Positions 35,718 to 43,993 are shown, counted from the first letter of the stretch. The stretch is 64,000 nt of DNA from an uncultured Bacteroidaceae bacterium (GCA_905233765.1 CAJOCU010000010.1:1-64000); one strand, 5' to 3'. Notes: generated from the sequence alone by a model not told the origin. Numbers and translations are program-made.

Positions 35718-36059
35718 CTAGGATGAGAGTTTGTACTCGAGCGGAGTCATGCTGGTGAGGCGCTTGAAGTATTTCGAGAAGATGCTGGGGTTGGGGAAGT
35801 CCAGGTCGTCCGAGATTTGCTTCAGGCTGAGGTTGGTGTGGCGCAGCTTGACCTTGATTTCCATGATAATAGCGCGGTCGATCCATTCCTGAGCGGTGAC
35901 GCCGCTGACCTGATGGACAAGCGTTCCAAGGTAGCGTTCCGTGAGGCAGAGGCGATCGGCATAGAAGGCAATCTGGTGCTCTCGTGGCTCATCTATGGTA
36001 TCACGTGCCAGGGTTCGCTCCTGTGGGTCTATCTTCTGGCGATGCTGCTTGGCTCTCAC
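35718..36059 (-). CDS. Orphan AraC-type DNA-binding domain (probable truncated regulator)
   Basis: 113 residues: REHQIAFYADRLCLTERYLGTL is the first helix-turn-helix and LSLKQISDDLDFPNPSIFSKYFKR the second, ending TSMTPLEYKLSS. Bacteroidales AraC regulators of this type have near 300 residues with an N-terminal sensor; that half is absent. The GTG start overlaps the manC stop as GTGA, so it could be translated by coupling to manC. Either a remnant brought up against manC by deletion, or a small regulator using only the DNA-binding part. The domain itself looks intact. Confidence 0.6.
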   Translation of the reverse strand: MRAKQHRQKIDPQERTLARDTIDEPREHQIAFYADRLCLTERYLGTLVHQVSGVTAQEWIDRAIIMEIKVKLRHTNLSLKQISDDLDFPNPSIFSKYFKRLTSMTPLEYKLSS

Positions 36060-37147
36060 TCCTTCAGGACATCAAGGTGAGCTAGCGTCTGGAGGCGACG
36101 CATGGCAGCGGCATCATTCTTTGGACAGATCATCAGAACGCCATTCTCTTCCGCGACGACAAAATCATTGAGTCCACTGATTGCGGCAAGGTGTCCTGAC
36201 GGCAAACGAACGATATTGCCCGTGGCATTGTCGAAGAGCGTTTCGCTGTGGAGTGACACGTTGCCACGTCCGTCTGTTTTGATGTCCAAAGGCGGGTGTG
36301 GAGTGTTATTCTGCTGAGCGTGGAGCATATCGGTGGCTATGCCCTCCCATGTTCCCACATCTGCCCAACCATAGTGACATTTCTGGACATAGCTGTGACC
36401 GGTATGCTCCAGAACTGCATGTTCCATTGACAAGTTGGGGAGGACTGCATAGGACTCTAGCGAAGGGAAGACGTCCTGATATTCTGGTACATGCTTGATG
36501 ATGTTGTGTAGCATGTAATGGGCTCCGAAGACGAAGAGGCCTGTGTTCCACAGGAACTCGCCGCTGTCCATAAACATCTGGGCAAAATCCAAGTTTGGCT
36601 TTTCGGTAAAGGTCTTGACACGGTATATGCGCTGTTCTTGATCGATGGTTTCACCCATCTGCACATAACCATACCCTATTTCGGGTCGTGTGGGAGGCAC
36701 GCCCATATTGATGACCCCAGGACTCTTTGCGACTACATCTAGCGCGTGGAGGATGTCGCCCATGAAAAGGTCGTCGCCATAGATGACTTGGTCGGCAGGT
36801 GACACTGCGATGCATGCCTCCGGGCACAAATCTGATATCACCGTTGTTGCCAGCGTTATGGGCGCCAACGTCCCACGCCGAACAGGTTCGGCAAGGATCT
36901 GTTCGCGTGGAAGTTGTGGAAGCTGATCTTGCAGAATGGGGATGAAGGACGCCATCGTGCTGATATAGATATGGTCAGCACGGATGAAACGCGCGAAACG
37001 ATCGTAGGTGCGCTGAATCAACGTGCGCCCCGTGCCTCCAAAGTCCATAAATTGTTTTGGGTACGTTGCGCGACTGGCAGGCCATAATCGGCTGCCAATG
37101 CCCCCTGCTAGAATAAGGCAGAAATAGTTCTCTGATAAGGGTTTCAT
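36056..37147 (-). CDS. manC: Mannose-1-phosphate guanylyltransferase
   Basis: The 363-residue enzyme makes GDP-mannose from mannose 1-phosphate and GTP. Signature CLILAGGIGSRLWPASRATYPKQF (loop at about 10-30), EPVRRGTLAPI and the FTEKP motif are present. It lacks the C-terminal phosphomannose isomerase domain of long ManC/AlgA proteins. The Met at 37147 (MKPLSENYFC) was chosen; the longer frame to 37213 runs through the probable promoter. GDP-mannose feeds surface polysaccharide and GDP-fucose. Its stop overlaps the start of the AraC-domain gene. Confidence 0.9.
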   Translation of the reverse strand: MKPLSENYFCLILAGGIGSRLWPASRATYPKQFMDFGGTGRTLIQRTYDRFARFIRADHIYISTMASFIPILQDQLPQLPREQILAEPVRRGTLAPITLATTVISDLCPEACIAVSPADQVIYGDDLFMGDILHALDVVAKSPGVINMGVPPTRPEIGYGYVQMGETIDQEQRIYRVKTFTEKPNLDFAQMFMDSGEFLWNTGLFVFGAHYMLHNIIKHVPEYQDVFPSLESYAVLPNLSMEHAVLEHTGHSYVQKCHYGWADVGTWEGIATDMLHAQQNNTPHPPLDIKTDGRGNVSLHSETLFDNATGNIVRLPSGHLAAISGLNDFVVAEENGVLMICPKNDAAAMRRLQTLAHLDVLKE

Positions 37148-37182
37148 TGTATTTAAAGGTTCTTTTTCATCTATTTCTACCG

Positions 37183-37190
37183 CTAAGGTA
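37183..37190 (-). promoter_or_regulatory. Weak -7 box before manC
   Basis: Minus strand TACCTTAG, one base off TAnnTTTG, 35 bp before the ATG. Confidence 0.35.
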
Positions 37191-37242
37191 CAGCCTTTTT
37201 CAATACATCCCAAACTTCCTATCCTTAAAAATCTCTAAAACG

Positions 37243-38271
37243 TCATTCTTTTCTGCGGAACAGCACAGCAGCAATGACTGGGGCGCCAACGAGGGCGGTG
37301 ACGGAATTGACTGGGAGTGCACCTTCAAAGCCGGGCATGCGTGCTATGAGGTTACAGAGGAGTGCCAAGGCGCCGCCAAAGAGGAGGGTGGCAGGCATGA
37401 GGATGCGATGATCGCTGGAGCGGAAAAGGGCACGGGCGAGATGTGGCACAGCAAGTCCAATGAACATGATAGGACCACAGTAGGCCGTGACTATGGCAAC
37501 GAGGACTCCTGACGAGAGAATGACAAGGGTGCGGGCACGTCGTATGTTCAGTCCCAGATTGCGCGCATAGGCATCCCCTAATAAGAGCAGGTTCATGGTC
37601 TTCACGAGCAACATGCTCAATGGCAGCAGGATGACCATGAGGGTGACGAAGAGTACCATCTGATCACCCGACACGCGGGCGAAGGAGCCGAGTCCCCAGA
37701 CGACATAGGCCTTGATATCCTCCTCGTTGGAGAAGAACTTTAGCACACCGATGATGGCATTGGCCAGGTATCCAATCATGACACCGATAATGAGCAACGT
37801 AACACCTGACTCCACACGTTGTGCCACCCACATGATGAACCCCATCACCGCCAATGCTCCCAGGATGGCAGCCACACTCATCGCCACATCGCCAAGGTAG
37901 CCCAAACGACTCAGGGCTACACCACCGAGAGAACCAGACATCAGTACCACCAAGGCCACGCCCAGCGATGCGCCGTTGGAGATGCCGAGAACCGAGGGGC
38001 CAGCCAGCGGATTACGAAACACCGTCTGCATCTGCAGACCACTCACAGCCAGGCCTGCACCAGCCATCAAAGCCGTCAACGCCTGCGGTACACGCGAGTT
38101 CCAGATAATGTTTGAGGCAATTGAAGCCTCACCTCCGCCCGTTAGGGAGGGGGGAGCGAGCAGAATGCTGAGGACTTCGGACATGGGGATGTGTACCGTA
38201 CCCAACAGCAAATTCAGCACGAAGAGTACGGCGATTAGCGCAACGAGCAATAGGAAATATATCTTCTTCAT
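37243..38271 (-). CDS. btuC: BtuC/FecCD-type ABC permease, probably for cobalamin
   Basis: The 342-residue membrane protein has nine to ten hydrophobic helices and FecCD-family motifs: SRVPQALTALMAGAGLAVSGLQMQTVFRNPLAGPSVLGIS, LGSFARVSGDQM-like loop, and GPIMFIGLAVPHLARALF near the C-terminus. BtuC-type permeases import B12 with BtuF and BtuD. It is the last gene of the cbiE/T-cbiG/F-btuC operon, which supports cobalamin over iron. An in-frame palindromic insertion (38127-38158) codes for APPSLTGGGEA in the first periplasmic loop. Confidence 0.85.
   Translation of the reverse strand: MKKIYFLLLVALIAVLFVLNLLLGTVHIPMSEVLSILLAPPSLTGGGEASIASNIIWNSRVPQALTALMAGAGLAVSGLQMQTVFRNPLAGPSVLGISNGASLGVALVVLMSGSLGGVALSRLGYLGDVAMSVAAILGALAVMGFIMWVAQRVESGVTLLIIGVMIGYLANAIIGVLKFFSNEEDIKAYVVWGLGSFARVSGDQMVLFVTLMVILLPLSMLLVKTMNLLLLGDAYARNLGLNIRRARTLVILSSGVLVAIVTAYCGPIMFIGLAVPHLARALFRSSDHRILMPATLLFGGALALLCNLIARMPGFEGALPVNSVTALVGAPVIAAVLFRRKE
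38127..38158. repeat. In-frame GC-rich palindromic element in btuC
   Basis: CCTCACCTCCGCCCGTTAGG then GAGGGGGGAGCG; coding strand gives L-A-P-P-S-L-T-G-G-G-E-A-S. One of a family of related insertions in this window. Confidence 0.6.
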
Positions 38272-38296
38272 TGTTGTTTAACCAACTTATTCTTAT

Positions 38297-40078
38297 CTAT
38301 TCCTGACCTTTTCTAAAGAGATGAGTGAAGTGCTTGTCGTAGAGGGCTGAGAGGCCTTGGCGGTTGTCAATGGCCTCGCCCACGACGAGCATCGTGGTGA
38401 GGGTGAGGTGGTTGTCATGGACTATCTTTGCCAGGTCTTTCAGTTGCCCGCGATAGATCTTCTGGTCGGGCCAGGTGAGGTGGTAGCAAGCTGCCACGGG
38501 CGTGTCCTCGGGGTACTCCTGCAGGAGTTCACGCTGCACATCATCCACGATGGCTGCGCTGAGGAAGATGCACATGGTCGATTGGCTGCGGGCCAGCAGA
38601 TGCAGCTGTTCTTTCTCGGGCATCGGCGTGCGACCCTCACCACGTGTGAGGATGATGGTCTGCGTGCGTTCGGGGATGGTGAACTGGCTCTGCAGCTCGG
38701 CGGCAGCAGCCAGGAAACTGGAGATGCCGGGGGTGATGTGGTACCTCATGCCGTGGGCGTCGAAGAACGCCATCTGCTCCTGGATAGCGCCGAAGATGCA
38801 GGGGTCGCCGGTGTGCAACCGCACGATGAAATGACCCTTGTCGTAGTGTTCCTTCATCAACGCACATTGCTCCTCGAGGTTCATGTCCGCAGAGCTTCGC
38901 ACCACAGCGCCGCGCTTATGGCACTCCGTCAGCGCCTTGGGAACGAGGCTGCCCGCATAAAGGATGAGGTCAGCGCGCTCCAGCATCCGGCGTCCTCGTA
39001 CGCTGATGAGGTCCGGGTCGCCAGGACCAGCGCCTACGATTTCGATATGTCCGCCCTCATCCAGCAGGTACTTCCTGTCGATGGCCATCGCTGCCGTCCA
39101 GTTCTCTCCTTTGATCTTTGGTGCGACGAGCTTTCCATGATTGGAACCCAGGATGGCAGCAGCCTCACAGACGCTGGGCGTTCCCACGTGTTTCTGCACG
39201 GTGTCGCTGGGATTCGGCACCTCCACGGCAGCCAGCTGCTCGGCGGTGAAGAAGTGCACATCATAGCCATAGTCCTTCTTCAACAGGTCCACAAAAGGCT
39301 CGTCGCGTTTCACGTCGATGGTGCAGTAGCGGGCGGCGCAGGGCAACAGGCCCTGTTGGATAAAGGCATGGTCCATCTGGCGCATAATCTCCTCTTCGTT
39401 GCCCGGATGGTGTGCCAGCCCGAAGCCCACGGTGGCCACCCTCGGCACGAAATGCAGTGTTCGCATAGGCAACCACTTCTCATAGGAGTGCTCATAGGGC
39501 GAGACCAGGATCAGGCAACTATAGCGGCGCGGATTCACCTCGCTGAGGTTGCTGAGGAGGGTGACATGTTCGGGGAGGGTTTTCTCCAGGTACTCAGTAC
39601 CCTCGTCGCGGACCTCCATCAACAAGGCAACAGGTTCACGGTTCACGAAGCTGAAGATGCACTCATTCATATCCGCCAGATTGCTGGCGATGCCCCAGTT
39701 GAAACGCTCGGGGAAGGTGTCAAGCGCCCAGAGGCCGGCCACATCGCTCTGCGTGGTGATGATGGGATTCGCGCCTATGACATCGGCGAGTTCACGCGTC
39801 AGCTCGTTGGCACCTCCCATGTGTCCCGACAGCACCGAGATGATGTTCAGGCCACAGCTGTCGATGCACACCACGGCGGGGTCGGCGTGTTTGTCTTCTA
39901 TATAAGTTGCTATCGTGCGAACGCAGATGCCCATGGCGCTGATGAACACAAAGGCATCGTAGTCCTTCCAATGCTCCCCAACGCTGCTGCGCTCGATGAT
40001 GGTCGCATCATAATCGCGCTGAATCTGTTGCGCGATAAGCTTCCCCGTTTCACTAACTTGTATAACTGCTATCTTCAT
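38297..40078 (-). CDS. cbiGF: CbiG-CbiF fusion: cobalt-precorrin-5A hydrolase and cobalt-precorrin-4 C11-methyltransferase
   Basis: Residues 1-~338 are CbiG: KIAVIQVSETGKLIAQQI, FVFISAMGICVRTIA, VLSGHMGGANELTRELA and the C-terminal CbiG domain (TVGFGLAHHPGNEEEIM, GTPSVCEAAAIL). Residues ~343-593 are CbiF: IEIVGAGPGDPDLISVRG, the tetrapyrrole-methylase loop R-L-H-T-G-D-P-C-I-F-G-A-I, Y-H-I-T-P-G-I-S-S-F. CbiF methylates C11 and CbiG then opens the lactone to extrude acetaldehyde, so consecutive steps are joined. Start overlaps cbiE/T by 4 bp; 25 bp to btuC. Confidence 0.93.
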   Translation of the reverse strand: MKIAVIQVSETGKLIAQQIQRDYDATIIERSSVGEHWKDYDAFVFISAMGICVRTIATYIEDKHADPAVVCIDSCGLNIISVLSGHMGGANELTRELADVIGANPIITTQSDVAGLWALDTFPERFNWGIASNLADMNECIFSFVNREPVALLMEVRDEGTEYLEKTLPEHVTLLSNLSEVNPRRYSCLILVSPYEHSYEKWLPMRTLHFVPRVATVGFGLAHHPGNEEEIMRQMDHAFIQQGLLPCAARYCTIDVKRDEPFVDLLKKDYGYDVHFFTAEQLAAVEVPNPSDTVQKHVGTPSVCEAAAILGSNHGKLVAPKIKGENWTAAMAIDRKYLLDEGGHIEIVGAGPGDPDLISVRGRRMLERADLILYAGSLVPKALTECHKRGAVVRSSADMNLEEQCALMKEHYDKGHFIVRLHTGDPCIFGAIQEQMAFFDAHGMRYHITPGISSFLAAAAELQSQFTIPERTQTIILTRGEGRTPMPEKEQLHLLARSQSTMCIFLSAAIVDDVQRELLQEYPEDTPVAACYHLTWPDQKIYRGQLKDLAKIVHDNHLTLTTMLVVGEAIDNRQGLSALYDKHFTHLFRKGQE

Positions 40079-41343
40079 CTCTTTATCGCTTTAAGAACCT
40101 CTATGGGATTATTATCATTCAGTTGAATATGAAGCGGCGGCTCTTGTTGCAGGCCGAGTTCCGCACACGCCTCGTCCCACAGCTGATGACTGTCCCTGAG
40201 CACCTTCGGTGCCTTCACGCTGTTCATCACAATCACGCCGCCCGGCGCCAGCACCTTCACCACCTTCGCCATGATCTCTTTGAGCTTACCGCCATGTCCG
40301 CCTATAAAGACAGCATCGGGAAGACTCACCCCCAACCCCTCTCTTTCAAAGAGGGGAGTTGCAAGGAAGTCGCCGATATGTACTTCAATCCCAAACGCCC
40401 CGAATTTCCGAGCATTCTCGCGAATGATGGCCTCGCACTCGAGACGAATCTCGAAAGCGTCGATATGCAGGTGTGGGAAGAGCAGACGGGCCTCGATGCT
40501 GACGCTTCCCGTGCAGGCTCCGATGTCCCAAAGGACTTTCCTGTTGGGCAGATCCAACGCCTGCAGCGTCAGCAACCGTATCGGCATCTTCGTAATCATC
40601 TTCTCGCGGCCATCAAGCAACGCAAAATCCTTGTCTTTTATTCCAAACGACGAATTATACGATTTACACGAATGAAGGATCATGCAATTCGGCATTGCAA
40701 ACTCCCTCTCGGCAGCCTCTTGGAGCGTGAGGGTTGTCACCTTCTCTTTCTCGGGATTGCCGAGATGTTCGCCTACGTGCATCGTATAATCAACGTAGCC
40801 ATATTCCAACATTCGCTGGGCGATGGCGGCGGGGGTGTGTTCTCGGTCGGTGAGTACGCCTATCTTGGAAGCACGCTCTATCAGCGCACGGTCGAACTCC
40901 GGCCACGGGCGACCCGTCAGCGAGACAATGCGCATATCGTGGTAAGGCATCACCAACCTATGCGCCAGCATCTGCAGCGAGTTGAACGTGGGGAACACCT
41001 GCATCTCTGCCTCCGGGAACTCACGCCGCAGAGTGTTCGCGAAGCCGAAGAACAGCGGGTCGCCCGAGGCAAACACGACTATCACTGCGCCAGCCTCCCC
41101 TCCCTCACGGGAGGGGTGCCCAACGGGTGGGGAGGGTCTTCTGTACATTTCAAACACCCCCTCCAGCGGCACCGTGATATCTATCCACTCCGCTCCCTCG
41201 GGCAGCAACGGTGCCACAATCTCGTGGTGTCGCTTACCACCCGAAAACACCTTTCCTTCCTTGATGACCTCCATCACCTCCGGCGGAAACCAGGGGTGCG
41301 GCGCGTCTGTAATCCCTATGACGATAAACCGTAAGTGACTCAT
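40075..41343 (-). CDS. cbiET: CbiE-CbiT fusion (CobL-type precorrin C5,C15-methyltransferase/decarboxylase)
   Basis: The 422-residue protein has CbiE (1-~215: RFIVIGITDAPHPWFPPEV, FSGGKRHH, VVFASGDPLFFGFANTL) and CbiT (~245-422: LWDIGACTGSVSIEARLLFP SAM loop, DAVFIGGHGGKLKEI). Together they methylate C5 and C15 and decarboxylate the C12 acetate. Two in-frame insertions interrupt the domains: about residues 68-85 (RRPSPPVGHPSREGGEAG) before the first conserved CbiE strand, and about 329-340 (TPLFEREGLGV) in CbiT. Both are encoded by palindromic DNA. It is the first gene of the operon, with a promoter at 41398-41428. Confidence 0.92.
   Translation of the reverse strand: MSHLRFIVIGITDAPHPWFPPEVMEVIKEGKVFSGGKRHHEIVAPLLPEGAEWIDITVPLEGVFEMYRRPSPPVGHPSREGGEAGAVIVVFASGDPLFFGFANTLRREFPEAEMQVFPTFNSLQMLAHRLVMPYHDMRIVSLTGRPWPEFDRALIERASKIGVLTDREHTPAAIAQRMLEYGYVDYTMHVGEHLGNPEKEKVTTLTLQEAAEREFAMPNCMILHSCKSYNSSFGIKDKDFALLDGREKMITKMPIRLLTLQALDLPNRKVLWDIGACTGSVSIEARLLFPHLHIDAFEIRLECEAIIRENARKFGAFGIEVHIGDFLATPLFEREGLGVSLPDAVFIGGHGGKLKEIMAKVVKVLAPGGVIVMNSVKAPKVLRDSHQLWDEACAELGLQQEPPLHIQLNDNNPIEVLKAIKR
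40324..40362. repeat. In-frame palindromic element in cbiET (CbiT part)
   Basis: CCCCTCTCTTTCAAAGAGGGG core hairpin preceded by ACTCACCCCCAA; coding strand gives T-P-L-F-E-R-E-G-L-G-V-S-L. Confidence 0.6.
41092..41138. repeat. In-frame palindromic element in cbiET (CbiE part)
   Basis: CCCCTCCCTCACGGGAGGGG hairpin plus CAACGGGTGGGGAGGG; coding strand gives R-P-S-P-P-V-G-H-P-S-R-E-G-G-E-A-G. Confidence 0.65.
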
Positions 41344-41397
41344 GGGTTTGATGATAATGTTAACTTAATGGCGATGCGCAGGATATTGCCGTCGATG

Positions 41398-41428
41398 CAA
41401 AAGTATAACAAAATACGCTGTCGGCAAA
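41398..41428 (-). promoter_or_regulatory. Promoter of the cbiE/T-cbiG/F-btuC operon
   Basis: Minus strand TTTG, 19 nt, TACTTTTG (7-mer box at 41398-41405), 54 bp before the ATG at 41343. The leader is too short for a cobalamin riboswitch. Confidence 0.65.
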
Positions 41429-41435
41429 ATATTTT

Positions 41436-41465
41436 CGCCGAAAACACTACGAACACTACGCAATT
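41436..41465 (-). repeat. CGTAGTGTTCGTAGTGTTTT repeat, copy 1 (inverted)
   Basis: Plus strand CGCCGAAAACACTACGAACACTACGCAATT, the reverse complement of copies 2 (41705-41743) and 3 (42205-42245). Copies 1 and 2 face each other around a palindrome cluster. Confidence 0.65.
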
Positions 41466-41574
41466 CCCCCTCACCCAACACCAAACCACCAACCGCCAAA
41501 AGCCAAAAGCCAACGCTCAAGACTCTGCTCGGCACTTGCGACGCTTCGCTCTGCGGAGAACGGTTAATAGATTA

Positions 41575-41634
41575 TTCCATCATGATGGAATGATGAATCC
41601 ATCATGATGGATTGATTGTGCCATCATGATGGAT
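41575..41634. repeat. Three CCATCATGATGG palindromes
   Basis: TTCCATCATGATGGAA, ATCCATCATGATGGAT and CCATCATGATGG at 41575, 41597 and 41621. The first two keep symmetry in their changed flanking bases, as if paired ends evolve together. AAGAGCATGGT just after is a word shared with the cluster at 1993. Confidence 0.65.
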
Positions 41635-41704
41635 TAATGAAAAGAGCATGGTGCTTAGCGCAACGCGCCACAAAGTCCTCCCTCGCACACGCTATCTGCC
41701 GCCT

Positions 41705-41743
41705 GCGTAGTGTTCGTAGTGTTTTCCGCAATTGTTTTTTCTG
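41705..41743 (+). repeat. CGTAGTGTTCGTAGTGTTTT repeat, copy 2
   Basis: GCGTAGTGTTCGTAGTGTTT then TCCGCAATTGTTTTTTCTG, immediately 3' of the AAA-ATPase remnant. Confidence 0.65.
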
Positions 41744-41815
41744 AAACACTGCCGCCAATGCACGTGATGGATGATGCATTGGCGGCTGATAGTTCTTGTT
41801 GGGGGATGTGTAGGG

Positions 41816-41971
41816 CTATGGGAGCATTGCCAAGTCGAAGCATTCACGACCAAATGTTTCCATAGCCCATGTCTTACCAATCTGCCGTGCGCCTTTCAGC
41901 AGTATTGGCTTTCTGTCTGGAGCTTCTTTCCACTCCTTGAAGCTGTTGATGATGTCTCTTTCTATTCTCAT
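41816..41971 (-). pseudogene. 5' remnant of an AAA ATPase (AAA_14/DUF4143-type) gene
   Basis: From an ATG at 41971 the minus strand reads 51 codons: MRIERDIINSFKEWKEAPDR, KPILLKGARQIGKTWAMETF, GRECFDLAMLP, stop. This is the N-terminus of the Bacteroidota AAA_14/DUF4143 ATPase family, including its Walker A motif (GARQIGKT). Full proteins have near 400 residues, so about 85% is missing. A -7 box at 42031 and the flanking repeat copies 2 and 3 remain. Confidence 0.7.
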
Positions 41972-42030
41972 AGCACTCAAAATAGTTCACTTCTGTGTAT
42001 TATCACCACACTTTTCCGAACTTTCGAGCG

Positions 42031-42038
42031 CAAACGTA
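42031..42038 (-). promoter_or_regulatory. -7 promoter box of the AAA-ATPase remnant
   Basis: Minus strand TACGTTTG, 60 bp before the remnant's ATG. Confidence 0.45.
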
Positions 42039-42204
42039 CACCTTTTTCCTGACATAGCCAAAGGATTTCATGCTATTTCTCATGGTACGATATCATTTTA
42101 TTATGTTTATGCCATAGAGAACCCTTTTTCGGTTGTAGTTTATCGGATGCTTACGCTGTAATCAGTTCATAGCACAAGCGGAGGCTGGCGATGAAAGAGC
42201 CACT

Positions 42205-42245
42205 TGCGTAGGGTTCGTATAGTTTTCCGCAAAAATTTTTTTCTA
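42205..42245 (+). repeat. CGTAGTGTTCGTAGTGTTTT repeat, copy 3 (degenerate)
   Basis: TGCGTAGGGTTCGTATAGTT then TTCCGCAAAAATTTTTTTCT; same layout as copy 2 with a few changes. The rest of the spacer to 42371 has GTAGAGGGT/GCGC repeats but no gene. Confidence 0.55.
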
Positions 42246-42371
42246 GCCCTAAACGAAAGACACTACTACTCCCTCGCCTGACCCTCTATAGAGGGTACGC
42301 GCAGACACTGTAGAGGGTGCGCCTAGGAACTTTATATACCATAGCGGACTATAGTCCCCATGCTTCCCGTA

Positions 42372-43190
42372 TTATACCCCACGTAGTTCCCTCAGCTCCA
42401 TGATGTCGAGCATATTGTATTGCACGCCATCAATCTCCTGATGCCAGCTCTGGTGAAAGTGCCCATAGAACCAGTGGCGAAGAGGATGGCTTTTGGCTTT
42501 CAGGTAATGGTGAAGGTCATCCATCGTCTGCCGTTCCTTCTTTACCTGTTCCAAAAGGTCTTCATCCTTCATCACCCAATTTTCGAGTCCTTGTTTGGTC
42601 GTCAATTCACAGAAAGATGGTGCTGTATGTGTAACGACCGTATCGATGAGATAATCCCCACTGATAGCATTTAACTTTTCCATGTCAAATAGCGGAGGCT
42701 CGCCTTTCCAATACACATTCGGCGCCAACGGCTCGTCTGCTTTGGGCAAATGGTAGCGTTCGCTATTCAGTCTATAGGACCTGTCAACAGACACCGCACC
42801 ACCCACACAAAGGATGGTATGACCACAGGCTTGCACGATGCTGTAGTCTGGAAGCGTCATGAAGCGCTGATGCGTGATTGGACACTCGTTGAAATAAACA
42901 GGGTTATCATGATTGCCGCGTAACATCAGTAGCCAGTTATTAGCTTTTGACAGCCGCCCACGATTACGGTTATGTATATTCTCGTAATAACCCTGCTTCT
43001 CAAATCCAAAGCCACTATCTCCGGCCACGATGATAACGGTGTCCGTCATGCCATACTGGACACAGCATTTGAAAACGAGCTCATTGAACTCGCCATGAAT
43101 GTCACCACACATGACAATCCCCTTTGCTTCAGGAAACTCTAACGCTTTCATTTCATTGCGCAGAATAATGACAGGATTACTATTGTACAT
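42372..43190 (-). CDS. Calcineurin-like metallophosphoesterase
   Basis: The 272-residue protein has the metal-binding motifs in order: MCGDIHGEF (near 27-35), VAGDSGFG, LMLRGNHDNP and YGHFHQSWH near the C-terminus, with H-T-A-P-S before it. No signal peptide, so cytoplasmic. The substrate cannot be told. A second Met (MKALEFPEAKG) at 43151 is a possible start; the longer start overlaps the upstream lipoprotein gene by 11 bp, which fits an operon of two. Confidence 0.85.
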   Translation of the reverse strand: MYNSNPVIILRNEMKALEFPEAKGIVMCGDIHGEFNELVFKCCVQYGMTDTVIIVAGDSGFGFEKQGYYENIHNRNRGRLSKANNWLLMLRGNHDNPVYFNECPITHQRFMTLPDYSIVQACGHTILCVGGAVSVDRSYRLNSERYHLPKADEPLAPNVYWKGEPPLFDMEKLNAISGDYLIDTVVTHTAPSFCELTTKQGLENWVMKDEDLLEQVKKERQTMDDLHHYLKAKSHPLRHWFYGHFHQSWHQEIDGVQYNMLDIMELRELRGV

Positions 43191-43860
43191 TACAACCTCG
43201 TTCTTGAAGGAAGTTCTTACATGAAACGCAAAAGCTTGTTAGTTGTGGGAAATGATCCTTTCCTTTAGCATCTCTCATGATGCAAGTCTTTGATTTATCA
43301 CAATGAGGCAGACCTGCTGCGTGGCCAAGTTCGTGGAGAGCCAATTTGCAAAAGCTTTCCCTGTTCATCTTTTGAATACCACCTAAGCGGAATGATGAAA
43401 TGACAGAGACACCCCGACCAAGATAACTCAGCCCCATCACTCCCCAATCCTCGTGCTCCTTGTATTTGAGACTGATATCTTTTGATGTCAATCCAAGAAT
43501 GTATTCTATCTTATCACTTTCCTGTACTTTACAAGTAAAGAGAGTTTCTTGATAGTCCAACAACTTCGGTGCACGATAACGTTGACGCGGTTCATACCAA
43601 GCTTCAGCAGGAAAATCCAGATGCCCCTTTATCTCCACCTGATTAAACACACATAGGAGCTTCTTCTGCAAATCAGTTGCGACCGAATTGGGGAAATCTC
43701 CATAAGTGTATATCTGTAATGTCAGGGTCTTCGCTTTTCTTTGTTCAATCCGTATGGATGATGAACAGTTTGCATTACTATTCTGCCCTTGGGGTTTAGA
43801 GGTACAAGAGCATATCATAAGAGCAATTGAAAGGAATGGAAGCAGTACAGAAGCTTTCAT
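43180..43860 (-). CDS. Archaemetzincin-like zinc metallopeptidase lipoprotein
   Basis: The 226-residue protein has a lipoprotein signal (LLPFLSIALMICSC). Near the C-terminus is HELGHAAGLPHC followed by DKSKT, C-I-M, and after 15 residues C-V-S-C. This is the archaemetzincin-type pattern (HExxHxxGxxHC...CxM...CxxC) of zinc peptidases with three His ligands, an Met turn and an extra structural zinc knot, with spacing changed by one to two residues. Archaemetzincins are usually cytoplasmic and poorly understood; a lipid-anchored form is unusual. The Met at 43860 was chosen because it starts the signal peptide. Promoter at 43962. Confidence 0.75.
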   Translation of the reverse strand: MKASVLLPFLSIALMICSCTSKPQGQNSNANCSSSIRIEQRKAKTLTLQIYTYGDFPNSVATDLQKKLLCVFNQVEIKGHLDFPAEAWYEPRQRYRAPKLLDYQETLFTCKVQESDKIEYILGLTSKDISLKYKEHEDWGVMGLSYLGRGVSVISSFRLGGIQKMNRESFCKLALHELGHAAGLPHCDKSKTCIMRDAKGKDHFPQLTSFCVSCKNFLQERGCNVQ

Positions 43861-43961
43861 ATTATTGAATGTTAATCGGTGCTCATCACTCACTATGGGT
43901 TACGCAAGAATATTCGTTCATCACGACCATCATCTTGCATCATAGTTTATGTTTCGCGCTG

Positions 43962-43993
43962 CAAATATAGCACGCATTTATCGAAACGAGAAA
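43962..43993 (-). promoter_or_regulatory. Promoter of the metallopeptidase-phosphoesterase pair
   Basis: Minus strand TTTC, 20 nt, TATATTTG (box at 43962-43969). A hairpin ATTGCCACAAG / CTTGTGGCAAT at 44042-44077 just upstream may end the 44160 transcript, but has no clear U run. Confidence 0.6.

Noticed and set aside
38357-40126. 589-codon open frame antisense to cbiG/cbiF
   Set aside because: It mirrors a clear CbiG-CbiF gene and its translation is rich in His, Arg and Gly typical of antisense frames.
41344-41440. Cobalamin riboswitch before the corrin operons and btuB
   Set aside because: I looked for the conserved B12-box sequence and a long leader before cbiE/T, cobD/cbiP, the adenosyltransferase-btuB unit and the BtuF-like gene. 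Leaders before cbiE/T and cobD/cbiP are too short and no box was recognised elsewhere. A covariance-model search would decide.
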